Assembly: GCF_013114595.1 (NCBI RefSeq)
Contig: NZ_VTXE01000005.1
Span: 1-64,000, forward strand
Length of the DNA: 64,000 bases
Source: Vibrio sp. 99-8-1
GTDB lineage: Bacteria > Pseudomonadota > Gammaproteobacteria > Enterobacterales > Vibrionaceae
Direction of reading: 5' to 3'
Positions 23,729-35,700 of the stretch are shown piece after piece. The translations under genes and the position numbers were made by a program. A model generated the notes under the pieces. The model was not told where the DNA came from. It saw nothing but the letters and a program-made list of their open reading frames with translations, and made no database searches. How positions within the stretch are numbered: position 1 is the first letter of the stretch; each line of letters begins with the position of its first letter.

Positions 23729-25723
23729 CTATGTCCTTTGATTGGTGAAGGAGAGAAGTTCGTTCTGTTTGTCATCTCGTTTCAATAGCTCTTTACGAAC
23801 TCTCTGATGATCATTCTCAATTCTGCGCTGACAATAACGAATACAGAGTAATAGTAACCTGCTTTTAATTGGTTGATAAAGAGGGATAAACATGATTTTA
23901 CTCAATATCTTTGACCATCGATCACTGAGAATACTGTCTTGCAGTGACAGAATATACTCATAGCTACCAGCATCTCCCTGACGAGCACAACGCCCTTGCA
24001 ACTGTCTATCTATTCGCGATGAGTCATGCAATCCAGTAATAATGACATGCAGACCGCCGAGGAATTCTACCTGCTTAGTTAGCTTAATATCGGTTCCTCT
24101 ACCCGCCATACTCGTAGCAATCGTGACTCTTGCGGCCTCTCCTGCTTTCGCTACAATGTCTGCTTCCATTTTGTCTTGCCGGGCATTCAACACCTGATGT
24201 TCAATTGCAGAGTCATGTAAAATAGAGCTTAGCTGTTCCGATGCAGCTAAAGATTGTGTTCCTACCAGAACGGGACGATTGAGCTTAAGCATAGCCAAAA
24301 TCCGCTCTGTCACGACTTGCCATTTTTCACTGTCGCTGCGAGTCACCACTTTTTGCAGCAATACCCTCTTACTGCGCTTATGGGTCGGAATCGTCACGAC
24401 GGGCAAAGCATAAACATTCCACATCTCAGCTTTTACTTCTTCCGCTGTTCCTGTCATTCCAGAAAGATGATGATAATGACGGAAGAAGTTTTGAAAACTA
24501 ATACTGGCCAAAGTTTCTCTCGGAGCGCTAAGTTGGCACCCTTCTTTAATCTCAATCAGTTGATGAAGTCCTTGCTGCCATGTTCTATCCGGCATTAAAC
24601 GACCCGTATGCTCATCAATGATCATCACTTTGTTATCATCAACTAAATACTGTTTATCGCGCAGAAATAGGTGCTGTGCCGTTAATGCTTGCCTTAATAA
24701 CTCCAATCGCCTTACCCGGCCTTGCCACAATGGTCCCAGCTCTTTTGTGATGGTTAACGCTTGCTCTTCTCCTTGAGGCGTAAGTTCAATTTGCCGCTGT
24801 TGCCGAAGAATTTGGTAGTGCTTTCCTTCCTGCATATAGCTCGCCAGAGACATGGCCTCTTTATAAACCTGTTGTTGAGCCTGTTGAGGAACTTCATTAC
24901 CTGAAATGATCAACGGAGTATTAGCTTCATCCAGTAACACGCCATCTGCTTCGTCCACCACCGCAAAATGTAGGCCTCGTAGCATCAGCTTAGAAAGCGG
25001 CTGTATACGCTCTTCTCCTTGTAATTGCAGACCATAAAGGTGTAATGCATGATTTTTTCCATCCAAAACGATGGCATCTTTTAAATAGTCAAACGCCAAC
25101 TCATTGTTGGTGCAATAGACAATGTCTTTGGCATACTCTTGTTGACGCTGAGGTAGAGATAGACCTTGCACAATAACCCCTACGCTCAATTTTAGTCTTT
25201 GATATACCGGTTTCATTAACTCGGCATCCCGAGCGGTCAAATAGTCGTTAACCGTCACTAAATGAGTGGGAACTCCCGCTAACGAAGCCGCCGCAACGGG
25301 TAAAGTAGCCGTAAGGGTTTTTCCTTCTCCTGTCTGCATCTGGCCAATATTGCCATGCAGTATCGCTAACCCACCCAGTATTTGGCTATCGAAATGCCAC
25401 ATTGATAGCTCTCTTCCTGCAACTTCTCTTATTATCGCAAAGCTTTCAACAACCAGCGAGGTGGTTAAACCCTGCTGACGCAGCTTTTTACCAAGCAGCA
25501 CAATCTCTTCGTCCAGTTGTTGTTCACTGATGTTAAGCAATGATTTTCCACGCCGCTTAATACGCCATAATAGAGGCCTATAAAACCAACTGGACGCTCG
25601 AACCGGGCGGCTAACATAAGCGGTAATAGCTCGCCACCAACGAATCATCAGAAGCTGTCGCTCTATATTATTTTGTGGGCGGTCAAGCGTGGTTGCTGGC
25701 CTTCTTTGCGGACGTTTATACAT
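23729..25723 (-). CDS. Shortened SecA paralogue, likely motor of the export system
   Basis: The 664-residue protein is clearly related to SecA, the ATPase that pushes proteins through SecYEG. Seen: REVAGRELSMWHFDSQILGG, Walker A QTGEGKT (130-136), VTVNDYLTARDAE, Walker B DEAD (257-260) with DEANTPLIISG, a shortened preprotein-binding part, GMTGTAEE, ATSMAGRGTDI, and the arginine-finger region GRCARQGDAGS (about 580). It ends 83 residues after that, within the first scaffold helix, whereas E. coli SecA continues for about 320 more. Thus the two-helix finger, wing and zinc tail are missing. The ATG overlaps the M50 gene stop by 8 bp. It is not the housekeeping SecA, given its length and operon. 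Confidence 0.88.
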   Translation of the reverse strand: MYKRPQRRPATTLDRPQNNIERQLLMIRWWRAITAYVSRPVRASSWFYRPLLWRIKRRGKSLLNISEQQLDEEIVLLGKKLRQQGLTTSLVVESFAIIREVAGRELSMWHFDSQILGGLAILHGNIGQMQTGEGKTLTATLPVAAASLAGVPTHLVTVNDYLTARDAELMKPVYQRLKLSVGVIVQGLSLPQRQQEYAKDIVYCTNNELAFDYLKDAIVLDGKNHALHLYGLQLQGEERIQPLSKLMLRGLHFAVVDEADGVLLDEANTPLIISGNEVPQQAQQQVYKEAMSLASYMQEGKHYQILRQQRQIELTPQGEEQALTITKELGPLWQGRVRRLELLRQALTAQHLFLRDKQYLVDDNKVMIIDEHTGRLMPDRTWQQGLHQLIEIKEGCQLSAPRETLASISFQNFFRHYHHLSGMTGTAEEVKAEMWNVYALPVVTIPTHKRSKRVLLQKVVTRSDSEKWQVVTERILAMLKLNRPVLVGTQSLAASEQLSSILHDSAIEHQVLNARQDKMEADIVAKAGEAARVTIATSMAGRGTDIKLTKQVEFLGGLHVIITGLHDSSRIDRQLQGRCARQGDAGSYEYILSLQDSILSDRWSKILSKIMFIPLYQPIKSRLLLLCIRYCQRRIENDHQRVRKELLKRDDKQNELLSFTNQRT

Positions 25724-27857
25724 CGAAGTTTCTTAAAAATACGCGTCGAACATTTCGATACCAGCGCCAAATTAACGGCTCTGATGGATGCTCAAACAGA
25801 ACATAAACTCGTTCATCAAATCGCTGTTTGGGAATACTCTCTATATCCAGCTCAATACGAAAGTAACGCTGATAACTTTGCAGTCCATGTTCTCCGTTAG
25901 GGTCCAGTATAATGTCACCTCCGCCCTTGGTACTTAACACTTCGCTAGGTAGCTGCTGGGTTGAAACCGAAATATCATTATGTTTTTGCGCCAGATAGAC
26001 TTGATTAGGATCAGATGCAAATCTCAGTTCAATCCCTAATGTTTGGTGGTTGACCCTATCTATGTCATCTTCAGCGATCATCACCATCAAAGGTAATTTC
26101 TGATAATCAATCACATAGCCTATCATTTCGCCACGAGATAAATAGCGCCCTTCCAAGCCAACTCGATTGGCAATTACCCACTCTCCTTGCGCTTTACTCT
26201 CGACAGTTAATGCCGCTAATTCTTGAGTAGAACGATGCAAATCTTGTTCGATAAAATGTATCTCTTGCAACAAAATGTCCGAACTACTGCGGTCACCAAC
26301 ACTGGCTTGGTAACGAACCTTAGCCTCGTTTAACTGCGCCCGCAGTACATCTACTTTTGCCTGTATGTCGGCATCTTGCATCTCAACCAGAGGTTGTTTG
26401 TTAACGACTTGGCTACCGGTCTCTTGCAAAATTGAGGTAACAAATCCGGACACACTTGCCTTTACATAAGCTTGAGAAGGAACATAAAGCACACCCTGAG
26501 AATAGGTTTTATAAGGGAAAGGGACGAGACATACCAATACAAAACAGGACACCAATAGCAATGCCAACGAGCTATATATTCGGCTACGCTTACGCCTCAA
26601 CTGCGGATCTGTCATAGGTTTCGACACCACTTTTATTACAGGTAAAAATAGACCGGACCACACTGACCACGTAGCCAAGAGCACTCCTACAAAAAAATAC
26701 TGTAAGGCAATAAACATAGATATCGCCATCATCACAAATAGACGATAAATATAAGCCACCACCGCGTAGCTCACTAACCAGATAGATTCTGATACGGTTT
26801 GCGCGGATGATTTCAAGCCAGTCATGGCAAAGCAATATCGTTTCAGCAAGTAAGCCACCTGCGCGTTGCCTCTATTACCAAGGTTGGGGATCTCTAGATA
26901 ATCAGACAGAACATAATAAGCATCAAACCTCAATAATGGATTGCCATTAAAAAGTAGGGTTGAGAAACCGCCAATCACCATCACATTGAGCGCAATGGCT
27001 CGAACCATTCCCGGCTCTACCGATGCCCATACAATCATGGCTAATGCCGCCATCAAAAGTTCGCCTAAAACGCCAACAGCACCAACTAGCATGCGTTGAT
27101 ACTTATGTCTAAAGGCTGACGCAGACGATGCATCCACATAGGGCACAGGCATAAATAGCAGCAGCATGACACCCATTTCATGGACTTCACCACCCCATCG
27201 TTTTACCGCGTAACCATGTCCGAGTTCATGGGCTAATTTAACTGGCGGATAGACAAACATCATCAATAACAGATTATCCACCGCAAGCAGACGATCACTG
27301 ACATTTTCAGTCAATGATGGCCAATTCAGCGTGGCTAACACAAGTGCAAACAACACGGTGACTAACCACAAAGCGCCACCAAACCACGAGTAAATCCAGC
27401 GAACAAATGGCATGGTAGCGGTTAAAAAGGCGTCAGGATCTATCAAGGGGATTTTTATACTAAGAGGCGATTTTAGCTGCTGTATCAATTTGTTGCGTTT
27501 CTGCTTGGTTTGTCTTCTCTGCAGCTCCTCGATATTTGGCAAGGCATCCGTTTGTACTAAATTGGCGCTATTTAACTGTCCCACCAAAGCGATGACTTCA
27601 TCTTGGGTTGGCAGTTCGTCCGCAAGCTGATGGCACGCGATGTCCCAAATCTGCTGAAGAGTTTTGTGCCCATCCATTAATCCAATTAACTGATATGCTT
27701 GGGGAGTAAATCGTTGAAACTGCCCTGTGACATGATCTTGAAGAACGTACCACACCGTCTCTCGGTACACATGGCGATGAATAGTGGCATGTTTTCTTAA
27801 GCGCACTTTCAAATCCGACACTTTGTACCACGACGAGCTGAACAGGGAGGCTGACAT
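25716..27857 (-). CDS. PqqD-like / M50 metalloprotease-like / HlyD fusion protein
   Basis: A 713-residue membrane protein with three parts. Residues 25-105 resemble a PqqD-type winged helix (WYVLQDHVTGQFQRFTP). Residues 150-440 are an M50/site-2-protease-like membrane domain with HELGH at 210-214 and NPLLRFDAYYVLSD supplying Asp312, so the zinc site looks intact. Residues 455-713 form a HlyD-like adaptor with lipoyl segments (VSGFVTSILQETGSQVV) and a coiled coil. It could process or gate the exported protein and couple it to TolC. M50-HlyD fusions are known in peptide-export loci. It overlaps the SecA-like gene and lies 8 bp after the GAF-HlyD gene. Confidence 0.88.
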   Translation of the reverse strand: MSASLFSSSWYKVSDLKVRLRKHATIHRHVYRETVWYVLQDHVTGQFQRFTPQAYQLIGLMDGHKTLQQIWDIACHQLADELPTQDEVIALVGQLNSANLVQTDALPNIEELQRRQTKQKRNKLIQQLKSPLSIKIPLIDPDAFLTATMPFVRWIYSWFGGALWLVTVLFALVLATLNWPSLTENVSDRLLAVDNLLLMMFVYPPVKLAHELGHGYAVKRWGGEVHEMGVMLLLFMPVPYVDASSASAFRHKYQRMLVGAVGVLGELLMAALAMIVWASVEPGMVRAIALNVMVIGGFSTLLFNGNPLLRFDAYYVLSDYLEIPNLGNRGNAQVAYLLKRYCFAMTGLKSSAQTVSESIWLVSYAVVAYIYRLFVMMAISMFIALQYFFVGVLLATWSVWSGLFLPVIKVVSKPMTDPQLRRKRSRIYSSLALLLVSCFVLVCLVPFPYKTYSQGVLYVPSQAYVKASVSGFVTSILQETGSQVVNKQPLVEMQDADIQAKVDVLRAQLNEAKVRYQASVGDRSSSDILLQEIHFIEQDLHRSTQELAALTVESKAQGEWVIANRVGLEGRYLSRGEMIGYVIDYQKLPLMVMIAEDDIDRVNHQTLGIELRFASDPNQVYLAQKHNDISVSTQQLPSEVLSTKGGGDIILDPNGEHGLQSYQRYFRIELDIESIPKQRFDERVYVLFEHPSEPLIWRWYRNVRRVFLRNFDV

Positions 27858-27865
27858 TTAGGCTT

Positions 27866-29713
27866 TTATCCCCACCAAGACCATACTTTTAGGCGCATCC
27901 ACTCCGTCGCCTCTCTAAACCAGATACTGGCAAGAGCTCGGTTATCTATATAAATTTTACCAATCCCTTCCATTCCCGGTTCAATGTTCAATGTGTCGTC
28001 AGTAAACTCTCCTTCAACAATAAAGTAGCTCTGACCATCTTTCGATATGGTTAAAGGCGTCAACTTACTAATGGAAAATGAGTAATTCTGCTCCGGTAGT
28101 GCCGAAAGTAATAGGTTCCCCTGTTGACCGAGCTCAATATCCGCAATACGGCTCTCTCTCACCAACATTTTAAGACGGTAGTTATCTTGTGGAGCCACCA
28201 TCAACAAACCATCACCTTTACTTACTGCGCTGCCTAAACGCTGGCTTAAATCTCCATCTATGACAAAACCATCAAATGGCGCCACAAGTTGCCCACGTTC
28301 AAGTTGGCTGGAAACCAGGTTAATCTGCGCCTTAACTTGCTCCGCTTGGGCGTTAATAATATTGATTTTAGCGCGGTCACGCAGCGCTAATGCCTCTTGA
28401 TACTGTCGATTCAATTTGGCTTGTTCTGTTAACCACTTTAATCGCTCTAATCGCAGGTCTCGATCATCCATGGTCACAAGAATCTGACCTTGTTCAACGG
28501 TGTCACCAGCGCGAGCACTAGCCGACTGAATGTAGCCGTCATAAGGAGAAACAATGGCTCGCTGAATAGCACTCTCTACCATAGCATCAGTGGATAATCG
28601 ATACTCTCCTGTTGCAGAAGATAAAAATCCGACCACCGCGACCACGAAAATAAACAACAGCTTGCGCCCCAGATATCCTGCACCTAAAAGGCGAGACAGC
28701 TGTTTTGCCGATGAATCACTCGCCACTTTCCACAGTGGACGTTCACTGATTCTTTTATCTTCCAATGCGGGCATAACTAAATGGACAATACCCTGACATG
28801 CATTAATCTGCTGCTGGGTTAAGGGGGCTTGGGGGTTAGCTTCAAGCACCATGGCGCCATAAGTGCTACCAGCAAGATAGATGGGAATAGAGAGAACATA
28901 GCTGTCTCCCTGACTTTCTGACAACAACTGATGAGCGAGCAATATGTCTGCGCCAGCAGCCTGACTATCGGATTGATCGTTAACAGGAAAAGTCATCACC
29001 TTACCCTGATCAAGGCACTCATCCATGGTCTTTTCGATTGCACGAGTGAGGTTCATTTTTTTGCCAAACTGAGTGCTGTGGGAAAGATGTTTTAGATGGC
29101 AAGCTTTGTTCTTATACTCTCCCAAACTGACTCGATCACAATTAAACAGCACAGCCAACTCAGTAACCAGACGAATAACCGCATTCGGATAAGAGGGTTC
29201 AGCCAATACCCGAGCCAAAATATCCACTCGATCACTCAAATCTTGTTGGCCATCATCAATCTTCTGCAGGCGCTGTTGGTACTCAATGACCTCTAAACCG
29301 GCAACACTCCACTGAACAAGCGATAATGCTTGTTGTAACCCTTGCTGATCGTCCACCTCTATCGCCATCGACACCAAAGCAAAAAACTGCCCTTGCTCAT
29401 CACGTAATGGATAGAGCAGTGCAAATTGCTTATTGTGGGCTAATTGCGCAACCTGTGGTTGCTCACTCTGCAACTCTTGTTGTGACAAGTTTACTAACGC
29501 TGCATAGCTATCATCCCCCTCATTTAATGAGGCGGTTACTACGATGGCGTCATCCAGCATGACCTGTACTTGTGCCGATAATAGACCGGGTATAAAAGAG
29601 CGGTGCTTTTCAAGCCACTGCTGATAATAGTGATCAATTACCTTATCTTTAGCTTCACTCGTCAGTTCGGAAAATGCCAACTGAGACTCAGTTGTACCGA
29701 GCTGCTCTTTCAT
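27866..29713 (-). CDS. GAF-domain HlyD adaptor protein
   Basis: A 615-residue protein with a long cytoplasmic N-terminal half (1-340), of which residues about 180-335 look like a GAF domain (VTELAVLFNCDRVSLGEY, SIPIYLAGSTYGAMVLEAN). One membrane helix follows (about 350-367), then a HlyD-type periplasmic part: AIVSPYDGYIQSASARAGDTVEQ, a coiled-coil hairpin with many Gln/Ala/Arg, and VAPFDGFVIDGDLS. It may let a cytoplasmic signal or substrate act on the export channel. Its gene starts 76 bp after the giant protein and precedes the M50-HlyD gene by 8 bp. Confidence 0.87.
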   Translation of the reverse strand: MKEQLGTTESQLAFSELTSEAKDKVIDHYYQQWLEKHRSFIPGLLSAQVQVMLDDAIVVTASLNEGDDSYAALVNLSQQELQSEQPQVAQLAHNKQFALLYPLRDEQGQFFALVSMAIEVDDQQGLQQALSLVQWSVAGLEVIEYQQRLQKIDDGQQDLSDRVDILARVLAEPSYPNAVIRLVTELAVLFNCDRVSLGEYKNKACHLKHLSHSTQFGKKMNLTRAIEKTMDECLDQGKVMTFPVNDQSDSQAAGADILLAHQLLSESQGDSYVLSIPIYLAGSTYGAMVLEANPQAPLTQQQINACQGIVHLVMPALEDKRISERPLWKVASDSSAKQLSRLLGAGYLGRKLLFIFVVAVVGFLSSATGEYRLSTDAMVESAIQRAIVSPYDGYIQSASARAGDTVEQGQILVTMDDRDLRLERLKWLTEQAKLNRQYQEALALRDRAKINIINAQAEQVKAQINLVSSQLERGQLVAPFDGFVIDGDLSQRLGSAVSKGDGLLMVAPQDNYRLKMLVRESRIADIELGQQGNLLLSALPEQNYSFSISKLTPLTISKDGQSYFIVEGEFTDDTLNIEPGMEGIGKIYIDNRALASIWFREATEWMRLKVWSWWG

Positions 29714-29789
29714 AGTTCCATATACCTTATTATCCTATTCCGTTCGTTATCAAAGTAAAAATTAAGACTTAACCTTACTTATCATTAGC

Positions 29790-32700
29790 TTAAGCCACTT
29801 TTTCTTTCTCTTTGCTCTTTTTCTGCTGTCCTTGCGGATTATTCGTCATCATTACCCAGCCACCAACACTGGCTATGGCAACATTAAGATTGATACCCGA
29901 TTGTTGACTCTGTTGTTCATTATCAGCATCACGGTTTTCATTCTGTAGGTGATGGTCATCTTCGGTAGATTCGCTATTTGGTGTCATTTGTGGTTTGTTT
30001 TCAGCCTCTTCACCACAAAGTTCACCTTCGGCACCACTTTGACATTCAACGTCGTCCTGCTGAGGCTCGCTCTGTTGTGTTTCACTCTGTTGTGGTTCAA
30101 CCTCCCGTTCAGCCGCCGCATCCGTCGACGACTCGACGTCATCCGCGGTAATGACTTGAACATTATCTTTACCTTCAGCCGAAGGAACCTCACTGACGAC
30201 ACCAGCAGCAGTCGGTGCGGTAGGAATTACGAAATCTGCCCCCTCACTTGCGCCGGAACCTAAGCTTTGGAAAGTGCCATCTAACTGATCAAAGGCATTT
30301 TGCGCCTGACTAGTAAACACTGTGGTTACTGCCACACGACTTCGAGCAGCCTGACCCAGATTGGATTCAGCAAAGATCTGCTTGGCATAACCAGTAAAGA
30401 GATTTAGCTGTGTTTGGCGAATCAGGTCTAAACCGCCTTGTGCCAAAGAGATGACCGACGTTGCTTGTTCATTATCCGATCGAGCATTAAAGGTAAATCG
30501 GCCGTAGTCTCCCAGTAGAACATCCTCATTAAAGTTGGCAAAGAAGAGATCACCACCGAACTGCCCTTGCATACGGTCGAAACCATCTCCACCTAGCAAG
30601 GTGTCATCCCCTCCAGTAAAGAGGTCTACAGCTTCAAAGATGATGGTGTCATCATTTCGAGTGATTTGAGAGCCGTCGCCACCGATAACATCATTTCCTG
30701 CATGACCATCCAGATGATCACTGCCAACGCCGCCGAAGATAATATCTTGTCCACTACCACCTGTAACGACATCTCTACCACCCAAGTTGGTTTGCCCTGT
30801 TCTAGCCAAGACATATCGGCCACTAGCGTTACTAACAATACGACCGTTATCACCAAGAATTACACTCTCACCAGAAGTGTTGATAATGGTATCACTGCCA
30901 ACACCAGCGATAAGTTGATCATCGCCAGTACCAAGGTATATGGTGTCATTGCCTCCGGTCGCTTCAGTGACATCGGTGCTCGTTAATGAGATACGAACGC
31001 CTTGCAGCACGTCGATGGAGCCATTATCTGCGATAATAGAGTCCGAACCTTGATTGCCTTCAATTCGGTCATTGCCATTACCGGCAATAATGAAGTCATC
31101 ACCTTCATTGCCATAAATTTGATCGTTACTTCCTTGGTCGATTTCTACCGTGCGAAAATTGATAACGTCGCCAGTCGTTTTAATGCGGTTGGTTTGTGGG
31201 GTCAAACTGATTACCCCTTTATCACCAATAATAATATCGTTGCCTTGATTACCATAAATAATATCTTGGCCCGTTACTAATGTATCCGCCGTTTCTTGGT
31301 TATCGCTATCACTGCCACTATTTACCACGGTAAGCACTTGGCTTGAACGGTCTAAACGCGTCGAGATATCAACATTAAATCCTGCATCCCCGTATATATG
31401 ATCATCGCCCGCTAATCCCGTGATAGTGTCATTACCTGAACCACCCGCAATATGATCACCATATTGACTACCTATGATGATGTCATCGCCTTTACCACCA
31501 TAAATAACAACTGACCCTCCGGCACCAGAGGCATCGATAAAGTCACCTGCAGCATTATCATATTCTCGGGCACGGTCGGTTTTTTGATCCGATGTCGCGT
31601 TATAACTGCTGCCGTCCTGTACCGTATCACCCAATAAGATCAGGGCTCCGTCACTGTCACTGCCGGTAACGGTCAGTTTATCAACACCACCGCCACCATG
31701 AACCAGAGTAATAGCACCTTTCGCCGTACCAGAAACAGTAAACTTGTCTTCTCCGCTACCTAGTAGGGTCTCAACAACTTCCACATTGTGATACTCAACG
31801 CCAGCCCCCATTCCTAAACCAGTAATGGTTGATGCGGTAAGCTCACCCGTCGAGGACTCAACACTGCCGTCATTAAACAGGGTTAACGTATCGGTTTGAT
31901 TGTTCTCATCGATCTGAATATCCACAATCGGCAGTTCAGTATCACTCTCAGAAGGAAGCATTACCGATTGAGTCAACGTACGTTCTTTACCTTCAGGCAC
32001 GCCACCGTGGATGTTAAGTTTACCTCGAATTTGAGTAAGCAAATGAGGTTGTAGCGGTGGTTTCTGAACCGGTTGACTGGTTGATTGCGCATCGTAGTCT
32101 GGATTGACGTTTAACGTAATCGTAATCGCTTCATTCCAGTTTTCTGCGGTAAAGGTGACGCTGTTATCTTCAGCATTAAAACGTTTATCATCACAGCTAA
32201 ATAGCGTCTGACCATCATTTAACAGATTCACTGTAACAGGAGCCTTAGGCGCTCGACTTAACACCAAGCTATAGCTATCACTCTTCTCACTATTCACAAC
32301 CGTTGAGCCGTGGCTAGCGGTCACCAATACTGCGCCTTTATCATTATCTTCAACGATAATATTGATCTCAGATTCTGCTGTATTCAAACTGGAGAACCCT
32401 GAATCGGCGATATTGCTACTGGTTTCAAACTGGACAGTAGCGCGATAACTGTTTTCAGTATCACTATCATCAATGGCATTAACTAATACCGTTTGAGTTG
32501 AGTTCCAATTGCTATGAGTAAAGGTCAAAGTTTGATCAACAAAAGAGAGCTGATTTTTATTATCCCCTGTAACAATTTCACTCACTTTAACGGTAACAAC
32601 CTCTCCCACATCGGGTTGCTTAGTTAGCGTCACATTAACTTCGGTTCCTTTGCTTCCTTCGGCAATGGAAGCAGGACCTTTTTGCACAACAATCACGCCA

Positions 32701-35700
32701 GCCTGATCATTGTCATAAGTGGTCAACTCAACATTATTGATGTTCAAGTTATCAAACTCAGGGTTAGTACTGCGGATGCTATGACTCACTACGTACTGAC
32801 GAACACCTTCCGCAACACCATCGTCTATCGCTTTTACATGAATAGTAAAGTCATCACCCCAGTTAGTTTCAGAGTCATAAGTCAATACCAGCGACTCATA
32901 GAAATTTACCCCATCAGTAGAGATCAATACCCCACCCGTTGGATTGCTGCTATTGCCTCTGTTTCGATCGCTGGAAGAGACTCTTGCCGCCGACACAGTG
33001 ATATAAGCGACAGTTGCAACGTCTGGTTTCGGCACATCTAACGACACTTTATAACTGCTTTCTAAGCCGTTCTCACTAACCGTCATATCTCCTTCAGTGT
33101 CGATGGTAACGGCACCGGTATCTTTATTGGCGACATTAAGAGGTAAGCCATTAACAAAGATACCGTTATAAGCAGGATCATCACTAAATACACTGTGATT
33201 AATAAAGCTGCTGCGCCCTTCTACGGAGTATGAAACAACAGGTTTGGTTACATCGCCAGCCACATGGAAGTTATCAGAACCTAATCCACCTATGATGGTG
33301 GTCGTTACATCTTCATTGGTGCTAAGTACATAGAAGGTATCATCCCCTTCTAATCCATCCACTTCGGCAATTTCTACTCCTTGATAACCGATATTAAGTC
33401 CGGCACCAAATATGCCATTTTCGGTAATAATAAAGTTATCATCCGCTTCAGTACCCAGTACCACAACGGTATCCACTCCTGCACCACCATCAATTTTCAG
33501 CGGAGCATTAATACTGTATTCAATATTATCGGCACCATCGCCACCAAATAGCTCGACATCGACACTGTTGGTGGTGTTATTGGAGCCTTTTTGAAGGAAA
33601 GCACGCACAACAAAGTTATCGTCCCCATCCTCACCATATAGTTTGGTAATGGCCTTGTTCGAGTAAACCGTTATCTGATCTTCTCCGTCACCACCGTACA
33701 CCACCATTGGCAGGCTGTTACCTTTACTGAGGAAGCCAAGAGTTGTTTCGGTGGTTTCTATATCATCCCCTTGGGCAACTACGCCGAGATGGTGTTTACG
33801 ATCCGAGCCAAATAGTTGTCCAATTTGGAAACTATCATTGCCTTTACCCCCATCCAGTGTCGTGATGCTGCTATTGTCATCGCTATAGAAAGCATCATCC
33901 CCCTGCAACCCATTAACCGTTAAGCGGGCATTAATATTTCGGTTGTAGTTAATACGCTCTACGTTGCTACTGTATCCGGCAGTGCTATCACCATGTAAAG
34001 CAGCAACAAAGTTGGCACGTAACAAGAAGGTATCATTCAGCTCAGTACCATTAATCGTTAAGGTATCTGCGCCTTGGTTCTCTAAGCCACTATCAACGAC
34101 ATCAATAACATAGTCAGCATCATTGCCAGTTCGGTTTATGGTGTAACGGTCGGTGTCTGCTCCACCATCCAGCACCATTTTTCCACTGCGACTGTGTAGC
34201 TGAGAAATGGTGATTCTATCTTCACCCTGATAGCTATTCACATAAACGTCACCACCAATATTTTGAACATGAATATCAACGCTGTCGTCTTGCGTATTAC
34301 CATGAATGTTAATACGTTCACCCGCGTAAAGGTGCCCGGCTAGATCCACATGACCGCCCGAGTCATCCACGCTGTTGTTTAACCCTTTATCTACATAAAT
34401 ATTAATATCTGTTTTGGCAGAAAGTTGACCATTTTGCTCAACAATGACGTCATCACCGGCATTGATATTGATTTCACTCAATCTAGACTTCACCACAAAA
34501 CCATCTTTAATGGTGATGGATTCATTGTCGCTTTCACTATCTCTATCAATCGTGGTTAAGTTTACTTCGCTACCCGCAACAATATTTTTGGAAATCGTTA
34601 AGCTATTTTTCGTCACAATGGAGACACTGCCACCAGCAGTAATGCCATCAGGAATACTCTCCAAGACACCACCGATATTTAATGAACGGTCATTAACGAT
34701 ATAAGCATTACCTGACGTAGACTTCCCTTGCAGATGTCCCACTCGAGTGGTTATCGCCCGACCAAACTCGCCGATATCACTTGCCGCGAACAGATACGCT
34801 TTGCCTGACTCTAAGTTTTGCCCCGATTTATTGTCATTGAGAATGCGCCCTGTCGGTACAGCAATGAAGGCCGTTGCCGTCAAACCGGACTTGATGCTAT
34901 TTAGGTATAAATCACCCATAGTTTCTATCACATAGCTACTAAGCTCGCTATCGATAGTCAAGTTGTCACCGGCTTTTGAACCGCTGTCGATCTCTATATC
35001 TTCACCAAACGCCCCGACACTACCAGTACGAGCAGTAAGAGAGATGCTTGCCCCCACAATATCGGCTTGCTCGCCAACTTGATCATCGACGGCATCTATA
35101 ATGGAATATTGTGCGTGAAGATCTACGTCACCAGATAGCGACTCAATATGATCAATATTCATACTGATATCTGTTTCATTTAGCCTAATATCATCACGGC
35201 TATTGGCGGTGATATTTCCTCCAGTGAGGTGGATATCCAACCTGTCGCCGGTCTCACCAATCGCGCCATGCAGGGCGGTGAGTTCAATATCTTTGGCACG
35301 GATATTTTCATAATCGTGGTTAAGAGCATCCACAATGGAGCCATTGCTCGCCAGCAAATCTACTTTGCCATTGGCAGAGTACAAGGTGCCAACATTAATC
35401 GTTGAGTTTACTTCTGTTAATACGATGCTGTTTTTTGCTCTTGCCGTTAGAAGGCCATCGGTCCCTAAATCAATAGTGAATCGTTGCGCCTCACTACCAA
35501 TTGCACCATAACCTGCCTCCAAGACTAAACTGGATGTTGCGGTTACCGCTGCGTTAGAACTGGCTGCATCGATTAACGACTCTTTACTCTTAATTCGTAC
35601 ATTGTCGGCAGAGACATGAGCAATAATCAACGCCTTTTCAGAGCCAAGATACAGATTACGGCTCGCAGAAACATTCACATCTGATACCGCTAAAATATCG

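Noticed and set aside
23729-25723. Housekeeping secA
   Set aside because: The protein is about 240 residues shorter than E. coli SecA, lacks the C-terminal scaffold and zinc tail, and lies in the export operon overlapping the M50 gene.
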